From an uncultured Senegalimassilia sp. (GTDB lineage Bacteria > Actinomycetota > Coriobacteriia > Coriobacteriales > Eggerthellaceae), in NCBI GenBank assembly GCA_934661765.1, contig CAKUJT010000049.1, positions 1-19,004 of the forward strand: a DNA stretch of 19,004 bases, in the 5' to 3' direction. Under the pieces are notes generated by a model that saw nothing but the letters and a program-made list of their open reading frames with translations, made no database searches and was not told the origin of the DNA. A program made the translations under genes and the position numbers. Within the stretch, counting starts at the first letter, position 1; every line of letters begins with the position of its first letter. Shown here in pieces: positions 1-10,984 of the stretch.

Positions 1-938
1 GAATAATACGCGCCTCCCCGGGCCGTGTCCAGAACTATTTCGCGTTCGGCGTCATCTTCACATTCTGCACACATTTGGGGTTCGGAGGGGCTCGCTGGCG
101 CCATGCGGCCCCTGGGAGCTAGGGGGATTCGGGCGCGTTGCGCCCTTCTCTGTATGTGGACGGGGCGCGCCCGGAGCAGGGCACGTTGCACTGTGCATCC
201 GCAAGCCGCGACGACAGGAGACGGAACGCGAGGCACACGGCCTTCCCCGCACCCGGGCGGCCTATACGCGGATGCGGCTGCGGCGCGGCACGCAATCTCG
301 CTGCTCTCCGCACGGCATATCGACGGGCAGTGGAGCTTGGACCAGAAGGCGTTGGGTCGAACCGCGGCGACGGGAGCGCGGGGCTCTGCCCGACATGACA
401 GCGCTCGCAGCGTCGGGACGCAGGGCGTTGGGCAGCATGGGGCGGATCCCGGCGGGACGATTTGCCGCTTCATGATTTTCCCTCGCTGCGTTTGGACGTC
501 CTATATATATGCGCCGCGGAGCAATGCCCGGACTCTCAGTGCGCCCTTATGGCGAATGGGCAGACTGCACGGCTTTAGAACTGAAAGCGTTAACCAGGCC
601 ATCGCAACATCTCGTGGCGGCGAAGCCGAGCGAATCCGACGGAGGCAGAGAACTCGGTCCGCTTCCCGCATGGGCAACATACGCCATCTTCGACCGCGTC
701 GAGGGTGCGAAGGGACATTCGGCCGGGCACAGCGAGGCTTCGCAGAGCGGGCTGCAGGTGGTTGCGCGAGCCTTTTTCGCCTATACGCACAAAGAAGGGA
801 GCTGAATCACCAACCCCCGACTCCCGCTCGGTGCACTGTATAGCGGCAAGCCCCCCTTGCTCCATTCCTGACCCGCCTCCTTTTCTTGAACATGAGAAAC
901 GAAAGACAGTTCAAATGGAGCAAGGGGGCGGTTTTAAT
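1..938. other. Gene-poor region, no convincing gene
   Basis: No reading frame here looks convincingly coding. The longest open frames are Arg/Ala/Gly-rich in every phase on both strands, as expected of GC-rich non-coding DNA. The frame at 509-805 (+) has a more balanced composition but no ribosome binding site. The frame at 865-590 (-) has a good AAGGAGG site 10 nt before an ATG, but its product is not recognisable. The segment could be a decayed gene, the end of a gene lying to the left, or a long regulatory region. The only clear structure is the inverted repeat at 852-928. Confidence 0.5.
852..928. repeat. 15-bp perfect inverted repeat with 47-bp loop
   Basis: CCCCCTTGCTCCATT at 852-866 is the exact reverse complement of AATGGAGCAAGGGGG at 914-928. 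On the + strand the stem is followed by CGGTTTTAAT, a weak terminator-like tail. On the - strand the second arm carries an ATG, and an AAGGAGG box sits in the loop. It may be a terminator, a leader structure or a small element remnant. Confidence 0.6.
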
Positions 939-962
939 ATGACTAGCTTTAGAGGAGTGCCC

Positions 963-1181
963 TTGAAGCATTGCGAGGCCGCGCTCTTTCGCTCGCGCTG
1001 GATTCGCTCGTTCGGCCGAGCGGCGTTCGATGCCGCGATATGGATATACAGATATATTGAAGAGGTTCGGCTCATGCGACCGCTGCTTTTGCGCTTGGTT
1101 CTCTTCCTATGCCCGTTTATCGCTGCCCGAACGTGCTTGCTTGTCGACGCTCGAACTACGCTTTCTTACCTGAATGGCTAA
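963..1181 (+). CDS. Possible small hydrophobic protein (doubtful)
   Basis: This is an open frame of 72 codons starting at TTG 963, five nucleotides after an AGAGGAG box. In-frame alternatives are ATG 939, and ATG 1074 preceded by AGAGG. The last 35 residues form a hydrophobic stretch of Leu, Val, Phe and Ile followed by a polar end, so a membrane peptide is conceivable. A strong hairpin (1200-1226) lies 18 nt after the stop. Against it: the family is not recognised, the N-terminal half is Arg-rich like the surrounding non-coding frames, and the start is ambiguous. It is listed because it is the only frame in the first 1.6 kb with a plausible ribosome site and a downstream hairpin. Confidence 0.2.
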   Translation: MKHCEAALFRSRWIRSFGRAAFDAAIWIYRYIEEVRLMRPLLLRLVLFLCPFIAARTCLLVDARTTLSYLNG

Positions 1182-1190
1182 CCCCCCTGA

Positions 1191-1226
1191 AAAAGAAGCG
1201 GCCCGCGAGAAGGGGGCTCGCGGGCC
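1191..1226 (-). terminator. Intrinsic terminator, leftward
   Basis: A 10-bp perfect stem, GGCCCGCGAG (1200-1209) with CTCGCGGGCC (1217-1226), closes a 7-nt loop. The A-rich run just to its left gives a T-rich tail only on the - strand, so it should stop leftward transcripts. No convincing - strand gene lies to its right before luxR, so it is either an orphan or the hairpin end of the small + strand frame ending at 1181. Confidence 0.55.
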
Positions 1227-1540
1227 ATGGAGGAGATTCGGAAGCGACGCTTAGTGAGGGGGAATCGCCTGCGCGTTATGGGGATGCGCTCGACCGGAGG
1301 GGGTTGGTCGTTCGGCGTTGCGAGCTTCCGCGGATGTGCTATCGATTGTCAACGCTCCATCTCTTTCGTCGCATGAGCGCAAGCCGCAAACAGTTGGCGA
1401 AACGGCCTCGGCTGAAACTGGGTTTCGGCTAAGACCAAGGTGCGGCTTCGCTCCCGACAACATGGATAGTACGCCGGGTCAGGCAGCCGCGCGCCACCCT
1501 TTGGTGGTTATTTTCGACTCGCCACACGGTTTTCTTTACT

Positions 1541-1569
1541 TACCCGAAAGGGGGTGCCTCGGGTATTTT
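1541..1569 (+). promoter_or_regulatory. Leader hairpin upstream of membrane LuxR gene
   Basis: TACCCGA (1541-1547) pairs with TCGGGTA (1559-1565) and is followed by TTTT. It lies about 95 nt before the LuxR-family start codon, so it may be a weak terminator or attenuator in its leader. No near-consensus promoter could be picked out between 1227 and 1659, and nothing else is recognised in that stretch. Confidence 0.3.
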
Positions 1570-1659
1570 CGCTGGTCAGATTGTTATGCTTCTTTTTCTT
1601 GGGGCGCAAGCTCATTGTTAACCGCGTATGCTACCATTCCCCCTGAGAGAAGGGGCGAA

Positions 1660-3096
1660 ATGAAAACTGCAGCATCAGCGAAACTGGAGTCGAACCATAA
1701 ACCTGCCGGCAACAAGCCGCGCTTTAGCGTCAAGATGACCGCGTTTGCATCAACGGGCATAGCATGTCCGCTGGCTTGGGGCTTTTTAATCAACGCATTC
1801 GGAGGAGTCAGCCCCTCCGCCCAGCTTCCCTGGACGTTTTCCTATCTTCTGCTGGCGGTGGCCGTTTTGCTGTTCGCCGCCGTTTCGCGCACAGCACCAA
1901 CGTTTTTCACCTCTGGAATTTCCGCAGCGGTTGTCGGCGCGTCCGGCGCGCTAGGAGCGCTGCTGCTCGCACTTACGCTTACCGCAATCCCCTCGATTCC
2001 GCTCCAATCTGCCGCCATGGCCCTATGCGCATGCGCTCTTGGCTGGCTATACCTGCAGTGGGGCACGTTTTACGCGAAGCTCGATTTGCGCCATGCGGTG
2101 GTTTACCTGCTACTGGCCAACATCGGAGGGTCGACGCTGAAAGCGCTCACGCATTTCGTCCCCATTGAGGCCCAATGCGTGTTCGCCATGCTGCTACCTG
2201 TCGCCTCGGTGTGGATGTGCCGCGTCGCGCTCACCGGCGTGGAAAACGCCAGCGCGGAAAAGGCCGTCATTCGCTTTGACTCCCACAACATGCGAGGGCT
2301 ATGGAAGGTAGCTGTGACCATTGCCGCGTTCAGCTTCGTAACCGCATTCCTGGTGAGCCGATTCTCGGGAAACCAATCCCAAGTGCCCGCCATCGACTTT
2401 CTGCTCGGGCGTCTGCTGGAAATGGTTATCTCCGGCATCGTGCTGTTCGTGGTAGTGCGGCTGAACAAGCCGTTTAACTTCTCCCAACTGTGGCGCATCG
2501 CGCTTTTGGTGCTGGCACTGGATATGCTCAGCCAGACCGCGTTTCCCGAAATGACCGTGCTTCGATGCGTGGAAAGCAGCGCTTGGGACCTTATCGTGTT
2601 ATTCGCTTGGTTAACCTTGTCCGACGTTGCGCAGCATTCGAAGCTTCCCGCCCCGTGGGTCTTCGGCATCGGCTGGGCCTGCTATACGGCGCCGTTCGCC
2701 ATCGGATCGATGATGTCCCCCGCGTATTCAGGCGGCGAGCACGATGCCGTGATCGTGGTCGCCTTGATGTTCGTGCTGCTGTTGGTGTCCTCGTTCTGCC
2801 TGGAAATGCGCGACCAGGATACGAAGTGGCTGTTCGCAGAATTGCGCGGCGAGCCGGTGAGCGCGCCGGCGGATTACCGAAGCCTTGAAGAGCGCTGCGA
2901 GGAAGTTGGCAAGCAGCACAAGCTGACGCCGCGCGAGCTTGAGATCATGCAGCTGCTGTGCAAAGGACGCACGAAGGCGTACATCGCCGAGACGCTGTAC
3001 CTGACAGAGAACACCGTGAAGGGCCACACGAAGCATATCTACTCGAAGCTCGATGTGCATAGCAAACAAGAGCTGCTTGACCTGGTTGAACGCTAA
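1660..3096 (+). CDS. Membrane-bound LuxR-family transcriptional regulator (about 12 TM + HTH)
   Basis: The protein has 478 aa. Residues 27-385 are a chain of about twelve hydrophobic segments. A soluble linker (about 386-417) follows, then a GerE/LuxR-type helix-turn-helix (about 418-478) containing LTPRELEIMQLLCKGRTK and the recognition-helix pattern ENTVKGHTKHIYSKL. It is inferred to sense a signal at the membrane and regulate transcription, probably of nearby genes; the ligand is unknown. The architecture is the one expanded in Eggerthellaceae genomes. There is no phosphorylation (receiver) domain. The start was chosen at ATG 1660 because AGAAGGGG lies 4 nt upstream. The frame stays open to 1318, but that extension is Arg/Ala-rich and not protein-like. 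No target gene sits in the 1.6 kb to the left within the window. The gene ends at a terminator shared with the convergent clpB. Confidence 0.9.
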   Translation: MKTAASAKLESNHKPAGNKPRFSVKMTAFASTGIACPLAWGFLINAFGGVSPSAQLPWTFSYLLLAVAVLLFAAVSRTAPTFFTSGISAAVVGASGALGALLLALTLTAIPSIPLQSAAMALCACALGWLYLQWGTFYAKLDLRHAVVYLLLANIGGSTLKALTHFVPIEAQCVFAMLLPVASVWMCRVALTGVENASAEKAVIRFDSHNMRGLWKVAVTIAAFSFVTAFLVSRFSGNQSQVPAIDFLLGRLLEMVISGIVLFVVVRLNKPFNFSQLWRIALLVLALDMLSQTAFPEMTVLRCVESSAWDLIVLFAWLTLSDVAQHSKLPAPWVFGIGWACYTAPFAIGSMMSPAYSGGEHDAVIVVALMFVLLLVSSFCLEMRDQDTKWLFAELRGEPVSAPADYRSLEERCEEVGKQHKLTPRELEIMQLLCKGRTKAYIAETLYLTENTVKGHTKHIYSKLDVHSKQELLDLVER

Positions 3097-3160
3097 GCCC
3101 TGCGCCGCTGATGCGGCCGAAGGGCCGACGACGAGAAGCTCTAACCTCGCATACAAACGA

Positions 3161-3200
3161 AGAGCGCCTGCCAAGATGAAACTCGGCAGGCGCTCTTTTT
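3161..3200. terminator. Terminator between convergent luxR-type gene and clpB
   Basis: AGAGCGCCTGCC (3161-3172) pairs perfectly with GGCAGGCGCTCT (3185-3196) around a 12-nt loop, followed by TTTT and then CGTT. It ends the rightward LuxR-family transcript 65 nt after its stop. On the - strand the tail is TTCGTTT, so it probably also ends the heat-shock operon coming from the right. Confidence 0.85.
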
Positions 3201-3251
3201 CGTTATGTGCTTGCAGCTGCGCCGCGAAAAGCGCGACGCACGGCCGCCTGG

Positions 3252-5951
<2,700 letters not shown>

Positions 5952-5985
5952 GCGAACCTCCTTTGAATCGGTTCAACGCATTTGT

Positions 5986-6384
5986 TTACAAAAGCGAGCT
6001 GGGTCGGCGGACGACGATCGCCGTGGGCGACTGCACGAGGGAGTTCACGCTTTCGCGCGTTTCCAACTCGTGCACGCGATCGGCAAGACGGCGAACCCGT
6101 TTGTGCAGGTCGTCGATTTCCTGATCGCGATCGACCAGGCGGCCTTGCAGATCGAGGATGCGGATGACGCCGGCAAGGTTAATACCCTCGCCGGTGAGCT
6201 CGTTGATAAGGGACAGGCGCTCGATATCCGCCTGCGAGTACATGCGGGTATTGCCGCTGGTGCGCTGGGGCGTAACCAATCCCTTCTGCTCATAAGCTCG
6301 CAGGGTTTGAGGATGCACGCCCGCCAGCTCGGCGGCTACGCCGATCATGTACAGGGGCCGGTTGCGATCGTTCCATTCGGGCAT
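5986..6384 (-). CDS. hspR: MerR-family heat-shock repressor HspR
   Basis: HspR represses the dnaK operon by binding HAIR inverted repeats, using DnaK as co-repressor; heat titrates DnaK away. The 132-aa protein has a MerR-type winged helix-turn-helix at about residues 10-60, with YMIGVAAELAGVHPQTLRAYE and the wing pattern SGNTRMYSQADIERL. A heptad-like coiled coil (about 80-115, rich in Arg, Asp and Leu) and a short hydrophobic end follow. ATG 6384 begins 2 nt after the dnaJ stop, and its AAGGAG site lies inside the 3' end of dnaJ, which suggests translational coupling. Position between dnaJ and clpB fits autoregulation of the whole operon. MerR proteins are a large family, but this context makes HspR the clear choice. 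Confidence 0.94.
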   Translation of the reverse strand: MPEWNDRNRPLYMIGVAAELAGVHPQTLRAYEQKGLVTPQRTSGNTRMYSQADIERLSLINELTGEGINLAGVIRILDLQGRLVDRDQEIDDLHKRVRRLADRVHELETRESVNSLVQSPTAIVVRRPSSLL

Positions 6385-6386
6385 GC

Positions 6387-7340
6387 CTACCAGCTCCTTA
6401 CATCATCGGGCGACGCCTCCAAAAACGCCTCCATAGCCTTTTGCTGCTGCGGGTTCATGGACTTGGGAACCTGCACCTTGATGGTGATCTTCAGGTCGCC
6501 GTTACCGGAACCCTTCACCTTCGGCGCGCCTTTGCCGCGAACCGACATGACCGTTTGGTCCTGCGTTCCGGCAGGCACCTTCACGCGCACCTTCGTGCCG
6601 TCGGGTGCAGGGACGACCACGCTGGCGCCCAATGCGGCTTCCGCCACGTTGACGGGCACATCGATGAGCACATCCGCGCCATCCCGCTTGAAATACGGAT
6701 GGTCCTGGATGCGGGTGGTGACCAGCAGATCGCCGGCTTCACCGCCCGACTCGCCGGGCGCGCCCTTGCCGCGGAAACGTAAACGTCCACCATCGACGGC
6801 GCCCGCAGGGACCTTGACGGTAAGCGTTTCCGCATCGGCACGACCAGGTACGCGAACGGTGACGCGCTTCTCCGTGCCGGAAAACGCCTCTTCGAACGTG
6901 ACGTTCAACGTGACGTTCATGTCCTGGCCCTTGCGCGGACGCGGCTGGCGACCCGCAAAGCCGCTGGCGCCGGCACCGTTGAAATCCCAGTTCGAGCCAA
7001 ATGCGCCCTCGCCACGGCGAATGCTTTCGAGGATATCGGCCCAACTGCCGAAACCGCCCGCACCGGCGCCGCCGAAGATGTCCTCGACGTTTACGGAGCC
7101 ACCGCCCCATCCTCGGGGAATCTGGTTCTCGTTCGCCGTGCCGTATTGGTCGTACAGCTTGCGCTTCTTATCGTCTGACAAGACCTCGTAGGCTTCGTTG
7201 ATCTCCTTGAACTTGGCCTCGCTGCCGCCCGCATCGGGGTGGTATTTACGCGCTAGCTTGCGGAACGCCTTCTTGATCTCGTCGGTGGTCGCCGTGCGCG
7301 GAACGCCCAGCGTTTTGTAGTAATCCGGAGTAGCCGGCAT
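6387..7340 (-). CDS. dnaJ: DnaJ-family co-chaperone without zinc finger
   Basis: This 317-aa J-protein stimulates DnaK ATP hydrolysis and delivers substrates. Residues 6-70 are the J-domain with the catalytic HPD at 34-36. A Gly/Phe/Trp-rich segment (about 75-135) follows, then two beta-sandwich substrate domains (about 138-310). There is no CxxCxGxG zinc-binding region and the protein has no cysteine at all, so it is class B (CbpA-like) rather than classical DnaJ. ATG 7340 was chosen because AAGGAAGG lies 8 nt upstream; GTG 7349 in the same frame would add three residues but overlaps that site. It lies 67 nt after grpE and 2 nt before hspR. Symbol follows operon position; cbpA would be an equally fair label. 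Confidence 0.92.
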   Translation of the reverse strand: MPATPDYYKTLGVPRTATTDEIKKAFRKLARKYHPDAGGSEAKFKEINEAYEVLSDDKKRKLYDQYGTANENQIPRGWGGGSVNVEDIFGGAGAGGFGSWADILESIRRGEGAFGSNWDFNGAGASGFAGRQPRPRKGQDMNVTLNVTFEEAFSGTEKRVTVRVPGRADAETLTVKVPAGAVDGGRLRFRGKGAPGESGGEAGDLLVTTRIQDHPYFKRDGADVLIDVPVNVAEAALGASVVVPAPDGTKVRVKVPAGTQDQTVMSVRGKGAPKVKGSGNGDLKITIKVQVPKSMNPQQQKAMEAFLEASPDDVRSW

Positions 7341-7369
7341 GCGCTCCACCTTCCTTTCTTAAGTAAGCA

Positions 7370-7397
7370 CGAGGGCGGACCATACCGCCCGCCCTCG
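7370..7397 (-). promoter_or_regulatory. Hairpin in grpE-dnaJ gap
   Basis: CGAGGGCGG (7370-7378) pairs with CCGCCCTCG (7389-7397) around a 10-nt loop in the 67-nt space between grpE and dnaJ. No T-run follows on the - strand, so it is more likely an RNA-processing, stability or partial attenuation element than a full terminator. Confidence 0.5.
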
Positions 7398-7407
7398 CAA
7401 AAGCTAT

Positions 7408-8100
7408 CTATTCGTCTTCGCTCTCGGGCTTGGGCCTCTTCGGGCCGCCCGTGGTGACGGTGACCATTGCGGCTCGGAGAACCTTCGTCCCCATCTTGTA
7501 GCCCTTCTGGTACACCTCATGCACCGTCTCATCCGGAACGGACGCATCGTCGACCGTGGCGACCGCCTGGCACTCGAGCGCATCGAAAGCCTGGCCGGCA
7601 GGATCGATGACCTGCACACCGCCGGTTTCCAGCACGTTCACGAACTTGCTGTGCACGGCCTTCACACCGTCGATCAAACCGGCCTCGCCGTTCTTCTCGG
7701 CGTAGTCGATGGTGCGCTCGAAGTCGTCGATGACGGGCAGGAGCTTCTCGACCAGCTTTTCGCCGGCACGAAGGCGCTCTTGCTCGCGCTGTTCGGCCGT
7801 ACGACGGCGATACGTATCCCACTCGGCGTGCAAGCGCAGGTATTTGTCCTGCCAGTCCTTGGCCTCCGCCTGAGCCTTCTCCACCAGCTCATCGTTGGTG
7901 GGAGCCTCTTCGGCCTGAGCGTCGAGCACCTCCTCGGCCTCCTTGACCGCATCAGATGCGGCGTCAGCGGCCTCGGGGGCAGCGCCGCCCTGCTGGGCGG
8001 CGCCTTCCTGCTTCGCTTCGGACGCTTCATCCTGAATGGGGATTTGGGTGCCCTGATCCTGCGTTGCGCGCTCAGGCTCGGGCGTGCTCTGCATCGTCAT
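7408..8100 (-). CDS. grpE: Nucleotide exchange factor GrpE
   Basis: GrpE releases ADP from DnaK and acts as a dimer. The 230-aa protein starts with about 68 residues rich in Gln, Ala and Glu that are probably disordered. A long helical region (about 70-135, with LRLHAEWDTYRRRT) follows, then the C-terminal beta domain with the family signature VHEVYQKGYKMGTKVLRAAMV (split here only by conservative changes). A charged tail ends the protein. ATG 8100 has GAAGGGAAG 8 nt upstream and begins 5 nt after the dnaK stop, so the two are translated from one message. A second in-frame ATG two codons later (8094) is possible. Confidence 0.95.
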   Translation of the reverse strand: MTMQSTPEPERATQDQGTQIPIQDEASEAKQEGAAQQGGAAPEAADAASDAVKEAEEVLDAQAEEAPTNDELVEKAQAEAKDWQDKYLRLHAEWDTYRRRTAEQREQERLRAGEKLVEKLLPVIDDFERTIDYAEKNGEAGLIDGVKAVHSKFVNVLETGGVQVIDPAGQAFDALECQAVATVDDASVPDETVHEVYQKGYKMGTKVLRAAMVTVTTGGPKRPKPESEDE

Positions 8101-8105
8101 GGCGC

Positions 8106-10031
<1,926 letters not shown>

Positions 10032-10056
10032 TTATGTAACCGAAATCAGATACTGT

Positions 10057-10084
10057 GGCTAGGCTTTAGGGGCTTAGCCTTTTT
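10057..10084 (+). terminator. Rightward terminator inside dnaK leader
   Basis: GGCTAGGC (10057-10064) pairs with GCTTAGCC (10072-10079), with one G-U pair in RNA, around a 7-nt loop, and TTTTT follows at 10080-10084. The T-run is on the + strand, opposite to dnaK, so it would stop transcripts running antisense to dnaK. In the dnaK message the same sequence forms a slightly weaker stem near the 5' end. Confidence 0.5.
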
Positions 10085-10096
10085 CCAACGATTCGT

Positions 10097-10125
10097 ACTA
10101 TAAAATCTAAGTCTGGGCATGTCAA
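10097..10125 (-). promoter_or_regulatory. Main dnaK operon promoter
   Basis: Read leftward: TTGACA (10125-10120), a 17-nt spacer, then TATAGT (10102-10097). This is close to the housekeeping sigma consensus and predicts a start near 10090 with an 83-nt leader before dnaK. A strong vegetative promoter under repressor control is the usual arrangement for HspR operons. Confidence 0.85.
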
Positions 10126-10177
10126 GTTATTTGCGAAATATAACGTTACGTTTTGTCAACACCAAAATGTCAAATAG

Positions 10178-10197
10178 GTTGAGTTTTCTCTATCAAG
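10178..10197 (-). promoter_or_regulatory. HAIR-like HspR operator candidate
   Basis: Read leftward it is CTTGATA-N6-ACTCAAC. The published HspR element is CTTGAGT-N7-ACTCAAG; here the TTGA and ACTCAA cores are kept, but the spacer is one base short and some outer bases differ. It lies about 53 bp upstream of the -35 box. TGTCAA also recurs at 10154 and 10168, so the operator could extend over this area. Confidence 0.5.
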
Positions 10198-10470
10198 TGT
10201 TTGAACTGGGAAAACAAAGATCGTTCTCGGAGAATAGCGCCCACACAGGAGCCAAATCTAGGCTCAACCGCGAGTGTGATACGACTTGCAAGATCTCAGT
10301 CGCCAAGCAATAGATTCCAGAAGGAAACTCGACGCAAGGCCCCGTACCCGCTCAAACGCCGGCGCTGGCGATGCCCCTCCCCTTTCGCAACGCCGCCCTT
10401 GACCTCTGCGTCCCCAAATCGCGAAAGCCTTGCCTAGGACCCGGCCCGAACTTTACCGCACCCTATACGC
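10198..10470. other. Intergenic stretch, nothing recognised
   Basis: This lies between the heat-shock operator region and the ferredoxin terminator. Only short frames with poor composition are present, and no clear promoter, hairpin or RNA gene is visible. Confidence 0.6.
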
Positions 10471-10508
10471 AACGAGGCCCTTGCCTATATATAGGCAAGG
10501 GCCTCGTT
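10471..10508. terminator. Perfect 38-bp palindrome, probable ferredoxin terminator
   Basis: The arm AACGAGGCCCTTGCCTATA (10471-10489) is followed immediately by its exact reverse complement to 10508, with no spacer. It begins 21 nt after the ferredoxin stop on the - strand. No T-run follows on either side, so it is an unusual bidirectional terminator or 3' stabilising stem. Its centre is CCTATATATAGG. Confidence 0.75.
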
Positions 10509-10529
10509 CAATGCGATCAACGACAGAGG

Positions 10530-10718
10530 TTACTCTTCGACGACCTCGGGGATGGCGCCCATCGGGCACTCCTCGACGCAGTCGCCGCAAGCGATGCAGT
10601 TCTCCTCGTTCACAGCCTCGACAACGCCACCGTTGACCTCCAGGACCTCCTGCGGGCAGGCGTCAACGCAAATGCCGCAGCCGATGCACTCGTCAGCCAC
10701 AATAACCGGATGTGCCAT
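10530..10718 (-). CDS. Two-[4Fe-4S] ferredoxin
   Basis: This is a 62-aa bacterial-type ferredoxin, a soluble low-potential electron carrier for anaerobic redox enzymes. Two full cluster motifs are visible: CIGCGICVDACP (11-22) and CIACGDCVEECP (41-52), each CxxCxxCxxxCP, related by the usual internal duplication. The length matches clostridial-type ferredoxins (about 55-62 aa) and the protein is acidic. ATG 10718 has AAGGAG at a 5-nt spacing. It appears to be a single-gene unit: a terminator lies between hypE and it, and a palindromic stem follows. Partner enzymes cannot be told from this window; the nearby hydrogenase maturation gene is on a separate transcript. Confidence 0.96.
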   Translation of the reverse strand: MAHPVIVADECIGCGICVDACPQEVLEVNGGVVEAVNEENCIACGDCVEECPMGAIPEVVEE

Positions 10719-10788
10719 GGTAACTCCTTCTCGTCTATAAGCCCCGGCGAAATGCTACCGGGTCATACCCCAATTAAGCAATGCAGGC

Positions 10789-10816
10789 ACAATACCACTA
10801 CTGCCGATGATTGCAA
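10789..10816 (-). promoter_or_regulatory. Candidate ferredoxin promoter
   Basis: Read leftward: TTGCAA (10816-10811), 16 nt, TATTGT (10794-10789). It is a moderate match, about 70 nt before the ferredoxin start. A TATGAC further down is an alternative -10. Confidence 0.35.
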
Positions 10817-10922
10817 TACGAATCAGGAAAATACCCGGGGAGCGGTTACGACGGCGCTTTCGCAACGGCGTTCCGGACATGTCGCGACCATCTTGACGCC
10901 GAAATCCGCCACCCGAACACGC

Positions 10923-10955
10923 AAAAAGCCCCGCTTCCCATAGGGGAAACGGGGC
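10923..10955 (-). terminator. Terminator of the nickel operon after hypE
   Basis: On the - strand GCCCCGTTTCCC pairs with GGGAAGCGGGGC (one mismatch, 4-nt loop) and TTTTT follows directly. It begins 30 nt after the hypE stop. Confidence 0.88.
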
Positions 10956-10984
10956 CAAGCCGACCGGTTTTCGCCCAGACGCGT

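Noticed and set aside
261..788. CCTATACGC repeated at 261 and 780 (and near 10462)
   Set aside because: Nine-base matches are expected by chance in 19 kb, and spacing and context show no pattern.
509..805. 98-codon + strand frame of fairly balanced composition
   Set aside because: No ribosome site, no family resemblance, and overlapped by equally open frames on both strands.
25..843. 272-codon + strand frame at the left end
   Set aside because: Very rich in Arg, Ser, Ala and His with no domain pattern and no ribosome site; typical of non-coding GC-rich DNA.
590..865. 91-codon - strand frame with AAGGAGG upstream
   Set aside because: The ribosome site is good, but the product is unrecognisable and Arg/Gly/Cys-scattered; mentioned only with the inverted repeat.
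1318..1659. 114-codon N-terminal extension of the LuxR-family protein
   Set aside because: A proper ribosome site stands before ATG 1660, and the extension is not protein-like.
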